NCBI GenBank assembly: GCA_905221615.1
Contig: CAJNDT010006139.1
Span: forward strand, 124,001-188,000
Length of the DNA: 64,000 bases
From: Symbiodinium sp. CCMP2592
Lineage: Eukaryota; Sar; Dinophyceae; Suessiales; Symbiodiniaceae
Direction of reading: 5' to 3'
The first letter of the stretch is position 1. Each line of letters starts with the position of its first letter. A model generated the notes under the pieces. That model did not search any database. It was not told where the DNA came from and saw only the letters and a program-made list of their open reading frames with translations. A program made the translations under genes and the position numbers. This document shows, piece by piece, positions 39,290 through 50,600 of the stretch.

Positions 39290-39592
39290 TTAGGGGCATT
39301 TTCGGGTGCCGTGGAGTCGCTGGGTGATCAGCTTGGGCTGATAGTTGCTCCCCTCGTCGTGCAGATTGAAGGACATGCCATGCTCTGGGCCATCATCCCC
39401 GTCCACTTGCAGAGTTGCCACATTGCGCTTGGGCTTCTGAGTGTGTTTCGAAATGACGAGGCTTTGGCCGGAGTGGTGCACGGTGGCGGGGGAGCCCACT
39501 GCCGGGAACTTCGACAAGGCTGCCTCCTGGATGAGCGAGCTGCCGCTCGTCAGCACCTGCTTGGCCGCCGCACCCGCGGCTTGCACGAACCC
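39290..39592 (-). CDS. Probable exon of the split beta-trefoil gene
   Basis: Acceptor CGCCAG|GGGTTC puts the first base at 39592, in phase with the preceding exon. The segment reads FVQAAGAAAKQVLTSGSSL and continues to a stop at 39290. No GT donor occurs before that stop; the nearest good one (CTGCAAG|GTTCC, about 39240) is in another frame. So the 3' boundary is unresolved, either a GC donor or an indel. Confidence 0.4.
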   Translation of the reverse strand, partial: GFVQAAGAAAKQVLTSGSSLIQEAALSKFPAVGSPATVHHSGQSLVISKHTQKPKRNVATLQVDGDDGPEHGMSFNLHDEGSNYQPKLITQRLHGTRKCP

Positions 39593-39631
39593 CTGGCGAA
39601 AGGTCTACACAGACACGATGGCTTAAGAAAC

Positions 39632-40141
39632 CCTAGTTGCAGATCGGACGGCAGGTGCGCACGGCATTTCTACAATCGCCGAGTGCAAAGCAAAGCCAGC
39701 CTTCAGCAACTCGTCGATGATGTCGTTCATCTGGTTCAAGTAGCTGAAGGGTGGTGTCTTCTCCATAATCTTTTCGCCGAGGCACTTGGTAAGGGCATCC
39801 CCACTCTTCCCGGAACAGCCCGTGACCACCCGTTCGAAGACCTCGTCGGTGAGGCACTTGAGAATGGAAAGATCCCCACAAGACTCGAGAGCCTGCCCCA
39901 GCCTCATGGCATCCTTGAATCCGTTCGGCAATGCAACCGATGGAAGGCCGAGAGCTGGTGGACTGTAGGGTCCAATCTTTGGCAACCCAGCGCTGCCGAG
40001 GCGGAGAAATCCACTCGACACGTCGAAGGACGGTCCAAGATCTTCCTGGGAGCCGGAGATGTCCCGCAGGTCTTGCTTTAGGGTCGCTACGGCTTGCTCC
40101 ACGGTGCTCAGCGGGAAGCGGGAAGTGAGAAGCCCTTGCAC
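39632..40141 (-). CDS. Exon of the split beta-trefoil gene
   Basis: Acceptor GGCTGGCAG|GTG (or TAG|GCA at 40165) and donor ACTAGG|GTTTCT. The protein segment includes VEQAVATLKQDLRDISGS and a Cys-bearing region (SCGDLSILKCLTDEVFERV, GCSGKSGDALTKCLGEK) suggestive of disulphide-linked helices, consistent with a secreted protein. No family recognised. Confidence 0.5.
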
Positions 40142-40389
40142 CTGCCAGCCAAAGCAACGCAATGCCTAGCTTTCCGTTGGCTCTGCCCCCTGATGGTGAG
40201 AAAACTGAAACTTGAAACCCCAGGGTTCTCCTCAGCTAGCCACCCTCAACCGAGGCTCCCAAGATGCCATCGCTATGCAGATGGGACCATCGCGGCTCCC
40301 AGTGCCGACACCCCCTCGGACCAGTCTAACAAGAGTTGGAGTTGGAGCTGCACCGTCTGAAGCTTTAAGACCCCTTCTCAAATCTCAGG

Positions 40390-40560
40390 AGACGCCGACA
40401 TTACACGCAGGACAACTCTCGCACCCGGCCTTGCGAACATCTGTCGAGGCATCACGCCCCTCAATTGCGAGTGATGTCGTCGCATTCAGGATCCCTCTGC
40501 GCTCCAAGCTGTCATCGCCGGGCCCGGTGTGAAACTCTCCTGAGCTGCGGGGCTGTAGCG
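40390..40560 (-). CDS. Possible exon of the split beta-trefoil gene (boundaries uncertain)
   Basis: Between the first exon (ending in phase 2) and the next (starting in phase 0) another exon is needed. An open frame here encodes SSGEFHTGPGDDSLERRG, an N-glycosylation-type NAT, and a Cys pair (CESCPAC). It is the best candidate, but splice sites cannot be fixed. Confidence 0.3.
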
Positions 40561-40616
40561 GGGTGGAATGTGTCAACTTGCAATCGAAAAACGCACATGC
40601 TATCATCGCCACTCAC

Positions 40617-40975
40617 GTTGACGGGGTTCCGGTTCGGCGCTGGTGCTCGTGCTTGTGCCAGACTTTCTTAATGATGCTCGTGGCCTCTTCCACCCGTGCC
40701 TGGGCTTCCTTGGACTCTGCCTGAAGCTTCGAGGCCTCTTTGCCCTTCCTTTTCAGGGACTCGACCTCCATCCCCTGAACCCTGTCCGTCAAGGAGGCAA
40801 TGGCAGCTTGTTGCACTTCAGCCAGGGTCTCAAGCTGTGCAACCTTCAAAAGCAGGAACTTCAAGGGTTCTTCCTTATCCACGACACGTCCGGTATCCAC
40901 GACGTTCTCTGCGGTCAACTTGAAACTTATGCAACCTGAAAGCACCGCCATCAGGATGCGAGTGGTGGCGAGCAT
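40617..40975 (-). CDS. 5' exon: signal peptide and coiled coil of the split beta-trefoil gene
   Basis: ATG at 40975-40973. MLATTRILMAVLSGCISF is a plausible signal peptide. It is followed by a heptad-rich helix (LKFLLLKVAQLETLAEVQQA, then LTDRVQGMEVESLKRKGKEA). The frame ends at a textbook donor AC|GTGAGT (exon end 40617). This looks like the start of a secreted or vesicular protein whose C-terminus would be the beta-trefoils at 23-24 kb. Linking all exons into one gene is an inference from strand, splice phases and order. Confidence 0.6.
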
Positions 40976-41133
40976 GGCCGATCAGAGAACTTGTGCCCAA
41001 TCCGAGCGACAAGATCTCTTCTGAAGCCGTGCTGGGGCTTCGTTGCTGGTGCGGAAAATGGCTGCCGGTTTCGTGAAGGGTTCATGCTTGCGAACATCTT
41101 GCGCGGGACATCCCTGCTCTCACGGATGCCCAA

Positions 41134-41179
41134 AACAAAAACTGTAGCCCGACCTGTAACGTATGCGCTTGCACGTGAA
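41134..41179. promoter_or_regulatory. Gene-flanking conserved motif, copy 2
   Basis: aacaaaaactgtagcccgac, then ctgtaacgtatgcgcttgcacgtg; a match to 22858-22904 in the same orientation. Located about 160 bp upstream of the gene's ATG. Confidence 0.5.
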
Positions 41180-44100
41180 ACTTCCAGACTTCAGATGTGC
41201 ATGGAAAATCCGAATCAGAAACTGCACAAGGTTCCATAAACCATCATGATGAATAGTCAAGACCCATCATGGCGGTTGACTCTTAATCATTTTTGCTTTC
41301 CGGATCTTCGTTTTGTTTCATTGCTGCCACAATAACCAAACAGCCGAACTCATGTGCGGAACTCCCTCTCAAATGCAAAGATGCTTCGTGGATACTAACA
41401 TCTTGAAGCAAAACACTACCAGATCCAGCCAGCAGCAAGAAGCAAGTCAAAGCACGTGAAAGCCCGACATGCGACGTCAATTGTAGTGTAGAGGTCCTCA
41501 TTGGTTTTCAATTCAAGGATCATAAAACCTATAAGAGGTTCTTGCACCCAAACACACAACCAGCCATAGACGCGTTGCACGAAAAGCAAGAAGACGAACT
41601 CATTGACGTTCACTCTCCTTCTTGTTCCATCAGACTCAGTCAGAATGCATAAACCAACATGAAACGTTAATGCTTTCCACAGCGAAACCACGTGACAGTT
41701 GCCATTTCGGGATTGCAAACTTACGCGAACTGCAACAGTCACAAGCATTCTGGCTTTTGATGCACATGCTGCGAAAAACGTTTTCGCTTTACAAGCAAAA
41801 ATTTCACAGAAACCTTGCGAAGCCCTTGAACGTGGATTTGATGTCCGAGCTGGTGAAAACACCATGGAACCTGCGAACCCTGATTTTCGCGATCCTGCCC
41901 AAACTTTCGGAATGCGATTCGGCAACGGTTCTCCCGCCACAAACAAAGACCCTCCAGAACAACATTTCTTCCCACCAGAAACGAATCTCTACTCCGGCAG
42001 CTTGCAGTTGGCCTTAAGTCAAAGCCGAGGAAGCTGCAAAGCAGCCGCTTTCATTCAGAACGGTCACTGCCAGATGCGTTCAAAGCTTCTCTGAAGCAAC
42101 TCGGATGCAGCTGTGAAACTGAGTTGCCGCGCTGCCTCAGCTACAGCAACGCTAAAGTTTGCTGCTTTCGGCCGTTGCAGGTCCGCCTGCATCAATCGAC
42201 TTCCCCGCTTCGCCTTCTCCGGGTTTGCTAGCTCGCAGTTTTCTGCATGCTTCACAGCACGGCGCAACTCATGCGCACACATGCAGGCCACACTCACAGT
42301 GACTGACAGACATAGCTTTCTATATTTCGCGCACTGGCACAAGTTCAGTAGCACTGAGGCCGGGAGTAAGTCCAGATAAGAGGGAAAACATGCAGACCAG
42401 CGTGGGGTGTGGCAGGCGTGGGCGCTGGTCCTCTTGTGCAGAAGCTTGGAGTCAGTTTAGACAAGATAACATGCAGACCAGTGCGCGGTGTGGGCAGGCG
42501 TGGGCCTGGTCCTGTTGTGCCTATTGCTGTTCCCGGCCTATGCTGCTGTGCTGTAAACTTGTCGGAAGGCGATCGTGGCGAAGCCATTGCCGTTGATGAT
42601 GCAGGTTTGGAGTTGGACGGCAGTGGTCTGAGACATGCAGATTCGCGATTGGCTGTTGGTATTTAGCGTTCGAAGTGTTATCTCCGTTTCTTTGCACCAC
42701 GCATTTTTTGGCGTGCGGGGGCCTCATAAACAGCTGTCGATCCCCACAAGAAATTAAGCAAGCGAAGTAAACTGGCCAAAAGCAGTGAAACAAGCTGCGA
42801 CGTGCAGGCATTGCCGGCAGGTCGTGAGCTACGGTCCCGCACTGATCTTGCAAAATGCATTAGACCTCATAGAATGGCTCCTCTCAGATGGTTCTGCCCT
42901 TCGTAAACCATGGAGAGCGCAATGGCCGCATCCAGCAAATCCAAATGGTCGACTTGCTCTCCGCATTGCATGGAGAGCGTAATGGCTGCATAAAAGCCTC
43001 CATCAAGTGCCGTCCCCATGGATAGCGCCAGAACCCACCATATCGGCGACCGTGAACCAGGTCCGCTCGAACGAGGACGCTCCAGCCTCCTGGCAGTGCA
43101 AGATTGTGCCACCAAGGTCAGCTAAAGGGAGTCCGCAGGCCGATCCATGCATTCCCCAAGTAAAAACCCACTCTAATAGGGGATGCCGCACCAGGCATGT
43201 TCCGGAGCAAAACAAAGCACGGCAGCAATCACCGAGTACCACAGAATAGCATCAGCTCCAGCTGGGATCTTAGGTAGACTGCTACTTCTATCTTCCCTTT
43301 GCAGGTTTTGGGATCCCTCCCTTTGGCTTTGCCACGGACAACCGCAAAGCTTAAGGTAAAACTTAACTGCCCCGCACAGCAGCCTAAGTTCCCGAAGGCA
43401 TGGGTTCTTCCGTGCCCAAGACTTTCGAAACTTGCCAGCCCGTCGACGTCACCCGACAGTTCAGCTGGCTGAAGGCCCGAGGTGCAACTGTTCAAAACAA
43501 GCTCACAATCACTCCAGCTGCATCTGATGTCCGAGAACGGCCGAAAAGCCTTCGAGAACTTCCGAAAACTTAAGGCAACCTCAAGACGCAGCTCAATGCA
43601 TCCAAATTCCAGGCATCGCAGAAAACTTCTCCAGCACCACAAGCTGCAACTGCACTCGACAGGATGATTTACATGTCGCTCCCACTGACAATGCCAGCTC
43701 AGACTTGCATCCTTTTTTTCACCCCCCTTTCGATGTGAATATCATCTTGTCATCACAGCTGACGCTCCCAAATATCAGATGTCCTTGTAAAACCAACAAC
43801 CATTGCAGCAATGCTGTTGACCACATGCGAAGAAAACTCTGCACTGCACCAAGGAGCTTCCTCTTCTCACATGCCAGGACATGTTGTGTCACCCGAAGCG
43901 AAGCTAATGAAGGCTTCTAGCAGTGATTCAAGCTGCCATTGCAGCTTTCACATGCGTTTTGGAGCAGGTTTGTTTTGGACGTGTGCTATAGCAGCACATG
44001 TGAGTCTGAGAAGCCGCGCAATATGTTTGGCTCAAGGCCGCGCAGCTTTGAAAAGGAAAGCCAAAGCTTTGAAGAAGCTAAAGCTACGTTACAGTTCTGG

Positions 44101-44532
44101 GCCTTCGAGAATTTGCAAACTTGAGGCAACCTCAAGACGCAGCTCACTGCATCCCACTTCTGCGAAAACTGTTTCGTAGCTGCAAACGTGGTCCCAGAGT
44201 GAAAATCGCTCTCCAAGATCAGGCTACCTCGAAGCCACGATCGCCTTTCACTGCATCCAAGAGCAATCGGCTCAGTGGAAGATCTTCTGATAGGACGAGC
44301 CTGCCTGAGTGCACACCCTGATCCATATTGCACGCTTGGCCTGCTTTGTGCAGGCATGAGCAAACGCCAAGCATCCGCACGGGACGATTTTTCCGGCAAA
44401 CGAGTGTCCATGGAGCAATTCATCAAGAGTTTGGCCCGACAAAAGTGCACAAGAATGAATGAAGCCACCCTGCATGTTGGTATGCCTGTGTGAACACCGG
44501 GTGAAACGACTTGACCTCAGCTGGCATGTGGT
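41180..44532. other. No convincing gene; short dispersed repeats
   Basis: ORFs of 60-176 codons occur on both strands but overlap each other and show no domain. A ~40-bp direct repeat (cttaaggcaacctcaagacg + cagctc...) recurs at about 43566 and 44122. Phrases of ~30-40 bp around ggcaggcgtggg and aacatgcagacca repeat near 42390-42500. Confidence 0.5.
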
Positions 44533-45982
44533 ACTGTTGGCGCTGCGCTTGGTAAGAATGCAGCAAGTTTCAGCTTGATTGTTTGAAACGAATACGTGTT
44601 CAAGACAAGCATTAACTGGCTCCACTTTGGAGCTATCCGGCTGCATCTTGCTGAAGAAATGGTCGCTCCGCGTCCAGATTGTGCGATTTCAAAAATGAGC
44701 TCGAAAGTGGTTCGCCGGCACCAAAATGCAGGCCCAAAACTGCGACCGTTTTTTGAGCCTTCGGGAAGTGTGCGAATACTCAGAGGCACTAAAACCGGGT
44801 CCTAATTCCGGGCCAATTTTTGAGCCCGCTCCTCACTCTTTTTTTGAATTCTCAACTCCAAAAAAAGTGATCACCGTTTCTCTTTTTGCTTACGCAGCCA
44901 CTCCATCCAACAGCACAGCTTATTGAGCTGCTGCAGATTCATGGACAACGACAGCAACAATATTCTGTGGCTTAAGCTATGAAATCGAACAAATGTAGAA
45001 AAAGATACCCCCGCAACTGTTGGCGCTGCGCTTGGTAAGAATGCAGCAAGTTTCAGCTTGATTGTTTGAAACGAATACGTGTTCAAGACAAGCATTAACT
45101 GGCTCCACTTTGGAGCTATCCGGCTGCATCTTGCTGAAGAAATGGTCGCTCCGCGTCCAGATTGTGTGATTTCAAAAATGAGCTCGAAAGTGGTTCGCCG
45201 GCACCAAAATGCAGGCCCAAAAATGCGACCGTTTTTTGAGCCTTCGGGAAGTGTGCGAATACTCAGAGGCACTAAAACCGGGTCCTAATTCCGGGCCAAT
45301 TTTTGAGCCCGCTCCTCACTCTTTTTTTGAATTCTCAACTCCAAAAAAAGTGATCACCGTTTCTCTTTTTGCTTACGCAGCCACTCCATCCAACAGCACA
45401 GCTTATTGAGCTGCTGCAGATTCATGGACAACGACAGCAACAATATTCTGTGGCTTAAGCTATGAAATCGAACAAATGTAGAAAAAGATACCCCCGCAAC
45501 TGTTGGCGCTGCGCTTGGTAAGAATGCAGCAAGTTTCAGCTTGATTGTTTGAAACGAATACGTGTTCAAGACAAGCATTAACTGGCTCCACTTTGGAGCT
45601 ATCCGGCTGCATCTTGCTGAAGAAATGGTTGCTCCGCGTCCAGATTGTGCGATTTCAAAAATGAGCCCGAAAGTGGTTCGCCGGCACCAAAATGCAGGCC
45701 CAAAAATGCGACCGTTTTTTGAGCCCTCGGGAAGTGTGCCAATACTCAGAGGCACTAAAAACGGGTCCGAATTCCGGGCCAGTTTTTGAGCCCGCTCCTC
45801 ACTCTTTTTTTGAATTCTCAACTCCAAAAAAAGTGATCACCGTTTCTCTTTTTGCTTACGCAGCCACTCCATCCAACAGCACAGCTTATTGAGCTGCTGC
45901 AGATTCATGGACAACGACAGCAACAATATTCTGTGGCTTAGCTATGAAATCGAACAAATGTAGAAAAAGATACTCCCGCAAC
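44533..45982. repeat. Satellite: three tandem 483-bp units
   Basis: Units start at 44533, 45016 and 45499 (actgttggcgctgcgcttgg), with period 483, 483 and 482. The copies are nearly identical. Each contains a ttgagccttcgggaagtg segment, a poly-T run and ctccaaaaaaagtgatcacc. Open frames of up to 157 codons recur in each unit, but on overlapping strands and without known domains. I treat them as by-products of repetition. Confidence 0.95.
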
Positions 45983-46211
45983 TGGGGAGGCCCCTGTGGC
46001 GCACACGTTTTCGAAGGGCTTTTCGGCCTCGAACATAAGCCCGTCAAATCTGTCAAAATGAAGGTCGAGACAAGGTCCAGGATATTCGAGAGGCTCCCAC
46101 ATGAGTTTGCCTGCAGCCTACAATTCCCCATCCGCAAAAAACGCTAAACCCAACACACAACATCAAACGTGCGGTTTAAACCAAAACACGCGGGTTGCTG
46201 TTGTCCTAAAC

Positions 46212-46615
46212 AAACCAGCTCTGACTAATCTAATTTACTAAAACGTCGCATGGAGTCACGAATTCGTAGCAACTGCTGCTACAGTTTCAGCTACTCAGTA
46301 CCCCGCTACTCCGCGCGACTCTGCTGGGCCGCTGAGACGTTTTGACTTGCTTCAACCTAAACCAGCTCTGACTAATCTGATTTACTAAAACGTCGCATGG
46401 AGTAACGAATTCATAGCAACTGCTACAGTTTCAGCTACTCCACCCCACTACTCCGCGCGACTCTGCTGGGCCGCTGAAACGTTTTGACTGGCTTCAACCT
46501 GTACCAGCTCTGTCTAGTCTGATTTACTAAAACGTCGCATGGAGCAACGAATTCACAGCAACTGCTACAGTTTCAGCTGCACTACTCTGCGCGACTCTGT
46601 CAGAAGGTACGGCAA
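46212..46615. repeat. Tandem ~145-bp repeat, left of the tyrosine-recombinase element
   Basis: Three diverged units starting near 46212, 46358 and 46501 (accagctctg...tttactaaaacgtcgcatgg...). The same sequence continues on the far side of the element at 56640, so the element inserted inside this array. Confidence 0.9.
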
Positions 46616-46873
46616 GTTCAAATACGAAACGCATTTTGCATTCCCCCCAAAAGCATAGCACAAAAGTTCCAGTAGCGTGCACACAGGAAATCGGTATATA
46701 TGAAAAACAATCTCGAAACGCATATGTATCAAAGTGTAATCAAATGTGATTCCAATCCAATATAAAATACATCACACACCGAACTCGCTCCACTCGCCCT
46801 ATGTTTTGTGCAGTGGCGGAAATCGCAGATGTAAGATCTGAAAGCATCTGGAATCTCGGTTTAGTCAAGGCCC
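46616..46873 (-). repeat. Split direct repeat B2 (element 3' end)
   Basis: 258 bp, same as B1 at 47270-47527. Confidence 0.95.
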
Positions 46874-47080
46874 CATTGGGACCCAGATAAACCAGGAAAC
46901 CTCCTGGAGGGACTTTGTCCCCGAGGAAAAAAGCCAGCGAATGGTCCAGAGACATTCGTCCAGAATCGACCGCAACGACGTGTGTCCGCGGAAGACATAA
47001 GATTAGCTGTACCTAGACGCAAACGCAGCTGCAAGATGCATATTGAGAGCCGGCTCCCAAAATAGGGAGTGGAGGGTGGG

Positions 47081-47269
47081 CAAATCAAAAACGCAACAGC
47101 TCTCTCGTGAGCCGGCTTCGCTGCGGCATCCGATAAAGATGCAAAAGAGGGCTCCAAGAAAACATGACATGCCGCATGCAGAAAAGGAGGGAAAACAAAA
47201 TCGCACCGGGCCCGCAGGCAAAAGCAAAATGGTTTGATATTTAAACAGGATCGAGTAAACACGATAACC
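47081..47269 (-). repeat. Split direct repeat A2
   Basis: 189 bp, same as A1 at 56397-56585; abuts B1 with no gap. Confidence 0.95.
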
Positions 47270-47527
47270 GTTCAAATACGAAACGCATTTTGCATTCCCC
47301 CCAAAAGCATAGCACAAAAGTTCCAGTAGCGTGCACACAGGAAATCGGTATATATGAAAAACAATCTCGAAACGCATATGTATCAAAGTGTAATCAAATG
47401 TGATTCCAATCCAATATAAAATACATCACACACCGAACTCGCTCCACTCGCCCTATGTTTTGTGCAGTGGCGGAAATCGCAGATGTAAGATCTGAAAGCA
47501 TCTGGAATCTCGGTTTAGTCAAGGCCC
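47270..47527 (-). repeat. Split direct repeat B1
   Basis: 258 bp, same as B2. The B1|A2 joint at 47270/47269 mimics the closed-circle joint of the element. Confidence 0.95.
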
Positions 47528-47666
47528 AAACAGCAACTGCCACAGCACAGAAACATAGGTGGAGGAATCGCCATGCACGCCCCACAATTAAGTGAGACGA
47601 ACACCTATGGAAAAGAGGGTGCAAGCATTCAGATTTCAGAAATCGTTCAGGCGCTCTGATACGAGC

Positions 47667-50600
47667 TCATCGCGGCAGCTTCCAAAGCAGCTTGGCATCG
47701 GCTGGGAAAAGCCGCACATCATGACGTAGATCGAAGAAATCCGCGACTGTGAAGCGGTATCTGAAGTCTGGATTCCATGGTGAAGGCAAAGGGCTGACAC
47801 CATCCCACCTGGACAGGAAATCAGCGTCAGTGTTACGTTCACCCGCGATGTGTTGCACATCCAGACTGATCCCCATGCGAGTGCTTATCATCGCGACCAG
47901 TTGGGTAAAGAAACAAAGAGGCGACTTCGTCGTCAGAAGCTTCGCACATATAGATTCCGCACCAGAATTGTCGCAGAACGATGGTACGCAAATTCTCATA
48001 CGCCCGCCTGGGCACAGGTGCCCAAAGAGAAGCATGAGGCCCACTTGAGCCAATGTTTCCCAGCATGAGATGTCCTTCTGCGATTCAGAATGCAGCGGAA
48101 GTTCCAAGTACTTAAAGTCGGCCAGATCGTAGCGCTCGGAGAACCACAAGGAATCCGAGCCCGGCAACGTGATGAAGCCGCCAATGCCGATCGAAGTACC
48201 CTGAGCACAAGCGTCAGCAGCCATGGTAGCATCAAGAGAGCGCTGAGGAAGCATCAGACATTCGTGAAATTGATGTGAACCGCACCAATCAAACCAGAAT
48301 TGCAAAAGGCGCCTGCTCAGCACAGATAGGCGCCGAAAGCGAGATTGAGGATCCGCAATCCTCATCCATACCCGCTTGGAGGTGAGCGGAACTTTGGCCA
48401 AATCCGATTTCTTCCACAGTTCGATGTGCCGAGCACTCAGCAGCTTAGAGCCCACGGGGATAGCCGCGCCAGCTGGAGTGGAGATGAAAACCATCGCATC
48501 TGACAAGCAAGGAGCCAACGATCCCCACCGAGATGGCTCAATGGAAAAGGACGTCCCCGGCGGCCTCGAAATGTCATCGTACAAAGAAGAAAGCCAAGGA
48601 CGAAGCTCCTTGTGAAGTTGCGTGATCCATTGAAGAAGGCCCAAAGCTTGTTGGATCAGCTTCAGCTCCACTCGGCCCGCCACCAGCAGGGGATTCAGAA
48701 GGCCGCGTAATTTCTCCCGTTTAGACTGCGGAACCCGAACTGTCCCAGCCCGATAAGATAACTGCCAGCCTATCCAAAGACATTCCGAACCCAGTTGTAA
48801 TTTAGGCCAAGACAACCTGATACCGAAAGCTGCTGCAAAGGCCAGAAGCAGACAAGCTGAGATGTCCAAGGCACCGGAGGCCATGGCTAATATCAAGTCG
48901 TCCACGTACATGGACATGAAGTGAGCCAGGAACACCAGAAGATGCCATGTTCGCATAAAGAAACCAGAAAGACGCTGCCACCAGTAGGCTGAGCAGCTCA
49001 TGCCGAAAGGCATGACCCTATAGAAATAGGTCTTGCCGTTGCATGTGATTCCAGATAAACCACGGTCCCGCTCCTGCATGAGAATGGACTTGTGCGCAGC
49101 CTTAATATCTAAACTGAAAGAGCGAAGCTCGGATACCTGCCCTCGAAGAGGATAGCTGGATTGCAAGTCGCCCAGGCCCGGCAAGTTGTAACGTTCCGGA
49201 ATGTGGCAAGCCGGGTTCACGCCAGAAAATGTCTCATCAACCGTCAAGCGAGGGTTTTTGTCCGGCACGATCACGACGTTGAGTTTCCCAACGGCAACCT
49301 CTGGCCACCTGGAGCGAGCCTCCTCAAGAGTTACCTCCTCCAAGTAGCCGTTATCCAGTTCTTCTTGTATCAAGGATTCCAGAGTTTCTGGATTCTCGCG
49401 AGCTCCTTTCCAATTCTCTTGGCACTCCAGCAAAGGTTGCTCCTCCGAAGTTGTCGCCTCCGGCGCAGGAACAAAAACCCCGCTTCTCGGGATGTCCTTG
49501 AAGTAACCAGTAGGAGCGCCTGATTGGAGGCAAGCGAACAGAGTGTCGTCGGGATCTTCCAAGGCCTCTGACAGTTGCTGAAGTGCCTTGAGAGTATACG
49601 GCTGAAAAGGTTGAACAGACCAGTCCACCGGACGGCCCGTCGTGGCCACCAAGAACTCTGAAAAGATGGCCCGAAAGCTTTCAATCTCTCCCTCGGAGAA
49701 CAATGGAGAATCCGACTTGGCCTGGACATGTTCGCGCAAGCGAATCGGGGCCTTCAACTCAAAAAGCTTCTGTGTCAGAGCATGCCTGACCTGCTGAAGT
49801 CTGTCAACAGTCCCATTAGGGGGGAAAGACCAGTCGGGGACTGAGTAGATGCCAGCCCCATCTTGATGAGCGAAAGGCATGTCGAAGCGACCTTTAGCAG
49901 GGATTAGCTGATATAGCTGAGACAGCTGGACATCCAAAGGATTTTCGCATGTCGAAAACAGTGGGAGAGCGGCCGATACATACGCCTCCGCGAGCTTCGC
50001 GGGGAACTCAGATGTCTGTTGAGAGGCATAACCTCCGGACTCATCCCGAACCCCAGCAACAGGACGATGAGAGCCCTCAGCATGTGAACAATCCTTGGCC
50101 AATCGCTGCATATCCCGAAAAGAGGTAGCGAAAGCCCAGCGTTTCGAGATATCCCAACCGTAAGCGCAAGCCGCTACCACAAGCACATCGGCATTGGCCT
50201 TCTGAAGCAGAATGCGGACCGCTTCTTCCAGCCAAAGCATGCTGTTTGCTGGATTTTCAAGGCTAAAATGCCCACCAGCCTTGTAGGTGGCGTGCAGAAG
50301 CTCGACGGCCCGCTCCATCAAAGTCCGGCTGGCGTCCACCCGCTCTTGTTCCGAAGAAGAAAGACCTGGGACCCCTGCCAAATGTTCTGGGGTGCGCAAA
50401 GGCTTCGGACCAGGCCGGATAAGCTTGCACCTGGAATACTCCCGGCATGGTGGTGACGCATGAGCCGAGGTCACAGCTCCCGAAAAGCTCAATCGCAAAA
50501 GAGGTTCAAAAACCGAATCATCCAGAAGATCGTGCTCCGAAGCCAACATTGTATCCACCGAAAGAACAGAAACCCCAGCTTGCAAGAAGGCAGACGATAG

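Noticed and set aside
39176-40081. 301-codon + strand ORF
   Set aside because: It is opposite to the minus-strand exons, which have better splice phases and protein-like composition. It has no recognised domain.
41699-42094. PFRDCKLTR, resembling the kinesin motor motif PYRDSKLTR
   Set aside because: Residues after the motif do not follow the kinesin pattern, no P-loop or switch motif is nearby, and an overlapping minus-strand ORF is equally long. Probably chance.
43229-45827. Minus-strand ORFs of 124-157 codons repeated in the 483-bp satellite
   Set aside because: They recur because the DNA is tandemly repeated. They overlap + strand ORFs and have no recognised domain.
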